Source of the DNA: Halomonas sp.
GTDB taxonomy: Bacteria > Pseudomonadota > Gammaproteobacteria > Pseudomonadales > Halomonadaceae
Length of the DNA: 64,000 nucleotides
NCBI RefSeq assembly: GCF_017515565.1
Contig: NZ_JAFWFN010000010.1
Coordinates: 40,005-104,004 of the forward strand
Reading direction: 5' to 3'
Shown here piece by piece: positions 57,722 to 64,000 of this stretch (the stretch's first letter is position 1; every line of letters starts with the position of its first letter). The position numbers were made by a program, and so were the translations under genes. The notes below the pieces were generated by a model. The model saw only the letters and a program-made list of their open reading frames with translations, ran no database searches and was not told the origin of the DNA.

Positions 57722-58869
57722 ACAGGCACTGGTTAAGAATACTTGCATTAAGCGCCATGGGGTTTATGAGTCTTAGTGGCTGTAGCGAAGGCGGCACTGA
57801 AAGCTCGCCGCCTGCTCAGGAGGGCTTTGCTGGGCTTGGCGCACAGGCAGAGGGGTTTGCCCACGCTGACGCTTCTACGCCGCTGATATTTCCTGACGAT
57901 CACGGCCCCCACCCTGATTATCGTATTGAGTGGTGGTACCTAACCGCCAATCTTGAAGATGAGACGGGCGAACCACTAGGGCTGCAGTGGACGCTCTTTC
58001 GCCAAGCGTTAATGCCGCCCCAGGAACGCCCCGCCCCAACCCCTTGGGCAAGCGACCAAGTATGGATGGCACATATGGGCATCTCACAACAAGACACCCA
58101 TCTCGCCGCGGAACGCTTTGCACGCAGCCATAGCGCCCAACCCGAAGGGCAAGCCGGCGTGATCGCCGTCCCTTTTCAAGCGTGGATTGACGACTGGACG
58201 CTGCAAAGCCCCTCAGATGATAACTTTGAACGCTTCACCCTAACCGCCTACAGCGGTGAAGGCGACGAACGCTTTGGCTATGAGCTTACTCTACAGGCAG
58301 AAGGCCCCCTGGTATGGCACGGCGAAAACGGATTTAACGCCAAGACAGTGGAAGGCCAAGGCTCTCACTACTACAGCCAGCCATTTTTAACGATTGCAGG
58401 CAGCGTAACGCTGCACGGAGAACCCCGCGAGGTACAGGGCAAGGGCTGGTTGGATCGAGAGTGGAGCAGCCAACTGCTTACCCCCGAACAGACCGGTTGG
58501 GACTGGTTTTCGCTGCATTTACACGACGGCCGCAAGCTAATGGCCTACCGGCTAAGAGGCGGAGGTGAAAACGGTGGCGACTACCTGTTCGCTCACTTAT
58601 TTGATGCCGAAGGCAATACCCAGCAAATAGGCACCGATATCCTGACACTCACGCCCCTTTCCAGCGCACGCGTGGCTGAGCGAGATATCCCCACTCGTTG
58701 GCAACTAACACTCCCCAACGCTGAGATTGATGTAACCATTGAGGCGCGCCACCCCAACCGCTGGATGCCCACCAGCGTCCCCTACTGGGAAGGCGACGTG
58801 ATAGTACGCAACACCCCGACCCAAGAAGAGACCGGCGTTGGCTACCTTGAGATGACGGGCTATGAGTAG
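57718..58869 (+). CDS. AttH-like/CrtC-domain lipoprotein (lipocalin-like)
   Basis: A 383-residue lipoprotein: signal helix then LSGC, Cys22 lipidated. The body is the AttH/CrtC fold (FPDDHGPHPDYRIEWWYLTA, then GKGWLDREWSSQLLTPEQTG and DWFSLHLHDGRKLMAYRLR). Relatives include carotenoid hydratase CrtC and AttH, but the residues needed for hydratase activity cannot be judged here. In AttEFGH-type loci it is encoded beside the same ABC transporter. It may bind a hydrophobic ligand for the exporter (inference). Confidence 0.87.
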   Translation: MNRHWLRILALSAMGFMSLSGCSEGGTESSPPAQEGFAGLGAQAEGFAHADASTPLIFPDDHGPHPDYRIEWWYLTANLEDETGEPLGLQWTLFRQALMPPQERPAPTPWASDQVWMAHMGISQQDTHLAAERFARSHSAQPEGQAGVIAVPFQAWIDDWTLQSPSDDNFERFTLTAYSGEGDERFGYELTLQAEGPLVWHGENGFNAKTVEGQGSHYYSQPFLTIAGSVTLHGEPREVQGKGWLDREWSSQLLTPEQTGWDWFSLHLHDGRKLMAYRLRGGGENGGDYLFAHLFDAEGNTQQIGTDILTLTPLSSARVAERDIPTRWQLTLPNAEIDVTIEARHPNRWMPTSVPYWEGDVIVRNTPTQEETGVGYLEMTGYE

Positions 58870-59198
58870 TTTGGTTGACTCAGATTGACTGATATTTGCT
58901 TGGCCAAGCAAGGAGAGTCGATTGATCTATGCAGATTTGTAAGCATGTTTTGGAATGTCTTATAGAACTACAGCACTAGTAGTTTAGGACTGCATTAATA
59001 ACCGGCACCACTATCTTTATTAAAGTCTGCGTTACCCATGAGTTTGAAGGGTTAGATACACAGTGGCATAGGCCAAAACAGGGAAGCTCACAACTTAAAG
59101 CCATAGACACAGCAAGTAATATATCAAGAGTATGGGATGTTTCCTGATCAGAGGCTATAGTAGCTTCAGATGATCAAGTTATATGCAGAGGGTGTTAA
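58870..59198. other. Intergenic region with a 16-bp palindrome
   Basis: A 329-nt A/T-rich spacer ahead of the signalling gene. TTGCTTGGCCAAGCAA (58896-58911) is a perfect 16-bp palindrome without a loop, 27 nt after the upstream stop, so an operator or a recognition site is more likely than a terminator. TATAGT at about 59156 resembles a -10 box but has no good -35. AGAGGGTG before 59199 is the ribosome site. Confidence 0.5.
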
Positions 59199-61646
59199 AT
59201 GAGAAATTCAAACAATCAAAAAATGGAACGGCTACTCTCTGCTTACAGAGAGCATCTAATGCTCTACAAAACTGAGCTTGAAGCAATTTGGCAGGCTGCC
59301 CATAGAGACGCTAAACGGGTTGGAGATATTATGGGCATTGCTCATAAGCTGAATGGCTCTGGGAAGGCCTACGGCTTTGTTGAGCTATCACAGTTGGCCC
59401 GTGAGCTAGAGCAAGCCTGCGAGGCTGCTAAGAACCTGACGCAAAAAGAGCTTATATCAGGTTTATCAAGCCCACTGCATGCTTTACTAAATGCGCTTGA
59501 GCGTTACTCAGTCGCAAAAAATGGAAGTACTTCCCCCAATAACAAACCGGCTAATGCATTTCAGGAAAACGAAATTTCTGATGCGGTCGATATATTATTG
59601 GTAGATGACGATCCTGATTTTTCGAAGAGTTTGAGCGAAGTACTATGCCAGTATGGATACCGGGTTCATTGCCAGGATGATATAAGTCAACTAGATCAAG
59701 CAATTTCAGATTATGAACCTGTAGCTTTAATTGTAGATATGGATTTTTCCGGCAAACGCTTCGCTGGTGCCAACCAAGTAAGTATCTGGCGCCAAAAAAA
59801 CGGCGCCCCCTTGCCTGTATTTTTCGTATCTGGGTACGACTCTTTTGACCTGCGCCTAGCATCTGTTAGAGCCGGAGGGACTCACTACCTCAGAAAGCCC
59901 TTGGATATACCTAAACTTGTTTCGTTGCTCAACTCGGAATTAAATCTTGCCCCAAGCGAGCCTTATCGAGTGATGTTAGTAGATGACGACTATGACTTAC
60001 TCAGCCTATACGGGGCATTTTTAACTAACGCGGGATATAACGTCACAAGCGCCACCAGTGCCCAGGATGCACTAAGGCTATTAGAACAAAGCCATCCCGA
60101 ATTGATATTAATAGACGTATACATGCCAGGCTGTAGTGGCATTGAGTTAGGGAAAATCATCCGTCAGCATGAAGAGTTTGCCACAATCCCGTTATTATTT
60201 ATGTCAGCAGCAGCGGATACTGACATGCAGTTAGCCTGTGCTAGATTAGCTAACGATGAATTCATCAATAAACCAATCGAACTATGGCGTTTATTGATGG
60301 TTGTCAAATCTAGAGTAAAAAAGGGGCGATACATGCGCTCCCACCTAGGCACATTAACAATTGCAGAAACACATATTGCCCATGACTCACTGACAGCTTT
60401 ACCTATGCTTGCCAGGATGCGGCATGATATTGAAGCAGCGCTGCAACACCAAGTGCCAGACAGCATAATGGCTGTTGTGAAAATTGATATTCGTGACTTT
60501 CATACTATTAACAACCTCCATGGCCATTACTTTGGCGATGAAATCTTACAGCGGCTTGCCTGGGAGCTAACTCAGCATATAAACCAGAGTGACACGCTGT
60601 ATCGAGAAAGCGGTGATGAGTTTTTGCTTCTAACCAAAGGACATGCAAGTCAAGAATCGGCAGAGCAATATATTAGCGGCCTAATAAAGACAATTGAGAA
60701 CGCTCAAATAGCCTCAAACCATGGCATTATGGTACTTTCAGCAGACGCAGGGGTCGCATTTGCTACAAAAGATATTAGCAATGCAGGAGAGTTACTCGAT
60801 AATGCCGACACAGCTGTCTTTAAAGCTAAAAGATCAACAACTGCAGAGGTCTGTTACTTTGACAACGCTCTAAAGGTTGTTCAAAAAAAGCGTTTTCTTT
60901 TGGAGCATGCTATCAAAAAAGGACTTGCCAACAACCAGTTTGTCGCAGCTTATCAACCTATCTACACGGTTAATGAAGATAAGCTTGTCGGCTTTGAGGC
61001 CTTGGCCCGTTGGCAACACCCCAAGAAGGGACTCCTTGGTCCAGGAGAGTTTATTCCATTGATGGAGGAGCGCGGGCTGATACCCCACCTCACCCACCAG
61101 ATGCTGACACAGTCACTTTCACAGCTTGCATGCTGGCATCGTAGGTACCCCTATTTATTTCTGTCGCTTAACTTGTCTGCTAAAGATATCCAGAAACCCA
61201 TATTTTTAAAGCATTTAGCCTCCTTATTAGCTCATTACCAACTAACCCCAGAACGTATTGTGCTAGAAATCACAGAATCCCTACTACTTTTTGACTGGCA
61301 GCAGGCTCGGCAATTACTTCGCCAACTAAGTGATTTAGGCGTTCGACTGGCATTAGATGATTTTGGCACCGGATACAGCTCACTGAGTTACTTACAGCGG
61401 ATTGATGCCGCCAAGTTAAAAATAGATAGAAGCTTTATACACCAGTGGTCTCAGACCGGCGACGCGAGATTACTACAAACCATGGTGCAGTTAGGAAAAA
61501 CGATGAACATGTCGGTGATCGCAGAAGGTGTCGAAAAAAATGAAGAGCTATTATTTTTACGCCAGCTAGGCTGTGATCAGTACCAAGGATTTCTAGCCGC
61601 TAAACCCATGATGGCAGAGGAAATAAAGCGAACTCACTGGGATTAA
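59199..61646 (+). CDS. HPt-REC-REC-GGDEF-EAL cyclic-di-GMP signalling protein
   Basis: An 815-residue cytoplasmic response regulator. An HPt-like domain (His in MGIAHKLNGSGKAYG, about residue 48) is followed by two receiver domains (IVDMDFSGK and ILIDVYMPGCSG phospho-acceptors; lysines in LRKPLD and INKPIE). The GGDEF domain has the variant SGDEF and no RxxD inhibitory site (NQSD at that place). The EAL domain looks active: FEALARWQHP, LNLSAKDIQ, LEITESLL, DDFGTGYSSLS, AEGVEK. Cyclic-di-GMP phosphodiesterase activity is likely; synthesis is uncertain. Codons are richer in A/T than upstream genes. Convergent with a hybrid kinase, its probable partner. Confidence 0.92.
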   Translation: MRNSNNQKMERLLSAYREHLMLYKTELEAIWQAAHRDAKRVGDIMGIAHKLNGSGKAYGFVELSQLARELEQACEAAKNLTQKELISGLSSPLHALLNALERYSVAKNGSTSPNNKPANAFQENEISDAVDILLVDDDPDFSKSLSEVLCQYGYRVHCQDDISQLDQAISDYEPVALIVDMDFSGKRFAGANQVSIWRQKNGAPLPVFFVSGYDSFDLRLASVRAGGTHYLRKPLDIPKLVSLLNSELNLAPSEPYRVMLVDDDYDLLSLYGAFLTNAGYNVTSATSAQDALRLLEQSHPELILIDVYMPGCSGIELGKIIRQHEEFATIPLLFMSAAADTDMQLACARLANDEFINKPIELWRLLMVVKSRVKKGRYMRSHLGTLTIAETHIAHDSLTALPMLARMRHDIEAALQHQVPDSIMAVVKIDIRDFHTINNLHGHYFGDEILQRLAWELTQHINQSDTLYRESGDEFLLLTKGHASQESAEQYISGLIKTIENAQIASNHGIMVLSADAGVAFATKDISNAGELLDNADTAVFKAKRSTTAEVCYFDNALKVVQKKRFLLEHAIKKGLANNQFVAAYQPIYTVNEDKLVGFEALARWQHPKKGLLGPGEFIPLMEERGLIPHLTHQMLTQSLSQLACWHRRYPYLFLSLNLSAKDIQKPIFLKHLASLLAHYQLTPERIVLEITESLLLFDWQQARQLLRQLSDLGVRLALDDFGTGYSSLSYLQRIDAAKLKIDRSFIHQWSQTGDARLLQTMVQLGKTMNMSVIAEGVEKNEELLFLRQLGCDQYQGFLAAKPMMAEEIKRTHWD

Positions 61647-61702
61647 CATCCAGCTTATCGAACAATAATTTAGTTAGATCGCTTAACTACACAGTATTTA
61701 GC

Positions 61703-61737
61703 AGCGGCCTAGCGCGTACCCCTAGCGAAAGGCCGCT
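61703..61737. terminator. Hairpin between the convergent signalling genes
   Basis: AGCGGCCT (61703-61710) pairs perfectly with AGGCCGCT (61730-61737), 19-nt loop, TCATTATAA after it. A shared terminator is likely though the U tract is poor. Confidence 0.6.
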
Positions 61738-61746
61738 TCATTATAA

Positions 61747-64000
61747 CTACCGAAGAAGATTTATTGGTGTCACTTTCGACAGTCGCGATGACTGAATACG
61801 TGCATTGATGCCATCTATTAGTGTCTCTGTTGATAGCCGAGATTTCAACAAGACAGCTTCAACCTGATCATGTTGTTGGTGGGACATATCGGCTCCAGAT
61901 AAAATGACCACTTTTGCTTCAGGTTGGCAAGCGCGAATGTCAGGAACCAGCTCCCAACCTGACCCATCAGGCAATCCTATATCAAGCAATACAACGTCAA
62001 ACAGCTGCTGCTTTAGGCGTAAGCGAGCATTTTCCAAAGTATGCGCTGCTTCAAACGTAAAAGATTCACCAGCCATTGCAGAGACCACTTCATGTAAGTC
62101 GGGGTCATCTTCAACATGGAGTACCCGGAGTTGATGCTCACGGTTAGCTAATAACTGTCGCTGAACCATCCCAATTAATCTATTTTGGTCGATAGGTTTC
62201 GCTAGCCAATCAATGTTTGTAGCATCGCCATTAATCGCTAAGCGCCCCTGCTCGACCTTCGCCGAAACCACGACTATCGGTAGGTCAGCAGTACTGGGCT
62301 GTTCGCGCAGTATACGGATAATATCGAGCCCACTGGTATCTGGTAGCATCAAATCCAAGCTAACAAGGTCATAATGCGTTTTTTGTAGGCGGTTCAGCGC
62401 CTCGTTACCACTAAAGGCATTATCGACTTGATATCCAGCTTTGTTAAGCATAATGCTTAGCAGGTTGGCAACATCTTTATCATCTTCAACAACCAGAATA
62501 CGCGGCGCTTCAGCGTTGTTAGCCGTTTGCCCATGTTGTATGGCGTTTTCCACTACCATTTGAGTTAATGGTAACTCAAAGAAAAAGCGCGAACCTTTAC
62601 CCTCGGCAGACTCAAAATCAATTCGCCCACCCATATGCTCTACCAGTTCTCGCGTAATGGCCAACCCAAGGCCAGTCCCCTCTTTGGCGCGGGTATCTGA
62701 AGAATCCGCTTGAGCAAATCGCTGGAATACTTTTTTGCGAAATGAATCTGCAACGCCAGGGCCATTATCAATAACACTCACGACTACCTTGCGATCTAAA
62801 GCTTCAACAACGACTGTTACTTTTCCACCGTTCGGTGAAAACTTAATAGCGTTAGATAGTAAATTGGCCAGTACTTGCATCAACCGCTGATGATCAACAT
62901 TAACAAGCACATCCGGCGGATTATCAGCTAATATCAGCGACACGCCCCTGTCACTACCGTAATCACGATTAGACTCTAGGGCTTGTTCAACCAGAGGTAC
63001 CAGTGCCTGCACTTGCATATCGAAATGCAACTTACCTGCAGCGATTTTTTCGATGTCTAGTAAATCATTAATCAAGTGGGCTAAACGCTTGCTGTTACGA
63101 TGGGCTGTCGTTAGTAGTTTTTGAGCTTTGTCTGGCAACTCACCAAAGGCTCCGCCCACCATTAATCCTAGAGCTCCAGAAATAGAGGTTAACGGTGTAC
63201 GAAGCTCATGGCTAACGGTAGAAATAAACTCATTTTTAATCTTATCCGAGTGTTTACGTTCAGTAACATCTTCCGCAATACCCAGATAACCGCTAATTTC
63301 ACCCGCACAATCACGCATGGGGGTAACCACCAGAGATACAGGCACATGATGGCCATCCTTATGAACGTAAGTCCACTCGCGTGTCTCTGAGCCATCTTGC
63401 TCAGCTTTTTCTACAAACACTCTAAAGCCTTCAACAGTCCGGCCTTGCTCGGTGCTGAGCTGTGCCGAGCGCAGTTCTAACTCATCCCTTAGGTGCAATA
63501 TTGCCGGTGTCTGTTTACCCAGTACGTCTACTCTACTGTAACCCAGCATATTCTCAGCGCCTTTGTTAAAGGCGGTAATAACGCCTGCTGTATTGGTCGC
63601 AATAATGGCGACTTCAGTCGCAGCTTCAAGAATGTTAGATAAAAAACGCTCAGCGTTACGAATAGCAGTGTCTGCGGCTTTTCGCTCATTGGCTAAGCGG
63701 TTCATCGCGCGCGCGAGCGAGCGTGCTTCTGGCCCCCCTTGTTCACGGAAGTCACTATCAAAACATGCATTATCAGCCATTTGATCAATACGTCGTGTGA
63801 TTCGCTCTATTGGATGCGTTAGGCTTCGCGCAACCCAGGCCCCTGCTAAAGCGACGAGCACCATGGCAAACAGTACAATGAGTAGGAACTGTCTAAAGGA
63901 TGCTTTTGCGGGTGCGATGGCTGCATCATAGGGTATTGCTCTCAGTACTATCCAACCGAGAGAATCCAATTGCTGACTGGCAGTAAGATATCGCTGTTGC
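61747..64000 (-). CDS. Hybrid sensor histidine kinase, HAMP-PAS-HisKA-HATPase-REC-REC (5' partial)
   Basis: The frame is open to the window edge, so the N-terminal sensor lies outside. Seen here in order: end of an extracytoplasmic sensor, a membrane helix (FLLIVLFAMVLVALAGAWVA), HAMP (LTHPIERITRRIDQMA), a PAS domain (ITAFNKGAENMLGYSR), HisKA with the phospho-accepting His in FISTVSHELRTPLTSISGAL, an ATPase domain (DNGPGVADSFRKKVFQRFAQ and GTGLGLAITRELVEHMGG), and two receiver domains (SLDLMLPDTSGLD and LLDIGLPDGSGWE). It could phosphorylate the HPt of the convergent GGDEF-EAL protein, forming a relay (inference). A/T-rich like that gene. Confidence 0.92.
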   Translation of the reverse strand, partial: QQRYLTASQQLDSLGWIVLRAIPYDAAIAPAKASFRQFLLIVLFAMVLVALAGAWVARSLTHPIERITRRIDQMADNACFDSDFREQGGPEARSLARAMNRLANERKAADTAIRNAERFLSNILEAATEVAIIATNTAGVITAFNKGAENMLGYSRVDVLGKQTPAILHLRDELELRSAQLSTEQGRTVEGFRVFVEKAEQDGSETREWTYVHKDGHHVPVSLVVTPMRDCAGEISGYLGIAEDVTERKHSDKIKNEFISTVSHELRTPLTSISGALGLMVGGAFGELPDKAQKLLTTAHRNSKRLAHLINDLLDIEKIAAGKLHFDMQVQALVPLVEQALESNRDYGSDRGVSLILADNPPDVLVNVDHQRLMQVLANLLSNAIKFSPNGGKVTVVVEALDRKVVVSVIDNGPGVADSFRKKVFQRFAQADSSDTRAKEGTGLGLAITRELVEHMGGRIDFESAEGKGSRFFFELPLTQMVVENAIQHGQTANNAEAPRILVVEDDKDVANLLSIMLNKAGYQVDNAFSGNEALNRLQKTHYDLVSLDLMLPDTSGLDIIRILREQPSTADLPIVVVSAKVEQGRLAINGDATNIDWLAKPIDQNRLIGMVQRQLLANREHQLRVLHVEDDPDLHEVVSAMAGESFTFEAAHTLENARLRLKQQLFDVVLLDIGLPDGSGWELVPDIRACQPEAKVVILSGADMSHQQHDQVEAVLLKSRLSTETLIDGINARIQSSRLSKVTPINLLR

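Overview
The window looks like a chromosomal segment of a halophilic gammaproteobacterium of the Halomonas type. This is an inference from gene content: cmoA/cmoB/cmoM, rsmC, greB, nudF-yqiB-cpdA and parC/parE are gammaproteobacterial, while carnitine-to-glycine-betaine catabolism, a BCCT carrier and a NaChBac-like sodium channel fit a salt-adapted cell. Most of the DNA is moderately GC-rich. The signalling genes at the right end are visibly richer in A/T. No tRNA, rRNA, insertion sequence, prophage or CRISPR array was seen.

Left end (1-7750): the end of an operon for using guanidine as a nitrogen source. It holds an ABC transporter ATPase (cut by the window edge), two DUF1989-type carboxyguanidine deiminase subunits, a biotin-dependent carboxylase of the 'urea carboxylase' family, and allophanate hydrolase (atzF). 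Between the second deiminase gene and the carboxylase lie two perfect small hairpins with ACGA loops, the pattern of a guanidine-II (mini-ykkC) riboswitch. This strongly suggests that the carboxylase acts on guanidine and fixes its start at 2194. A Phd/VapC-type toxin-antitoxin pair follows.

Middle (8500-36300): mainly housekeeping genes. They include leuA, a voltage-gated Na+ channel, a parE-parC-serB operon, pgi, cmoA with an apparently frameshifted cmoB, a YugP-type metalloprotease, and an App1-type phosphatase preceded by a 35-codon ORF that overlaps it stop-to-start. Further on are a tungstate ABC transporter (tupBCA order), cysDN, nudF-yqiB-cpdA, a TPR protein, greB, rsmC, cmoM and an amidase.

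Histidine utilisation (36448-44424): hutC, then hutI-hutG-hutU-hutH and a YuiF-type transporter. Two HutC-like operators share the core TGTATATACA, one of them inside the predicted hutI promoter. hutU carries an apparent frameshift at a run of six C. A 15-nt tandem repeat lies just before hutH.

Right part (44542-58869): a periplasmic broad-specificity amino-acid racemase, a pyridoxamine-oxidase-like protein, a CreA family protein, and a carnitine catabolic locus. The locus runs cdhC-cdhA-cdhB, a BCCT transporter and a HocS-like hydrolase on the + strand, then a CaiX-like binding protein and a CdhR-like AraC regulator on the - strand. Together these would convert carnitine and short acylcarnitines to glycine betaine. 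An ABC exporter/AttH lipoprotein trio follows.

Right end (59199-64000): a convergent signalling pair, an HPt-REC-REC-GGDEF-EAL protein and a hybrid histidine kinase (cut by the window edge), which may form a phosphorelay controlling cyclic-di-GMP.
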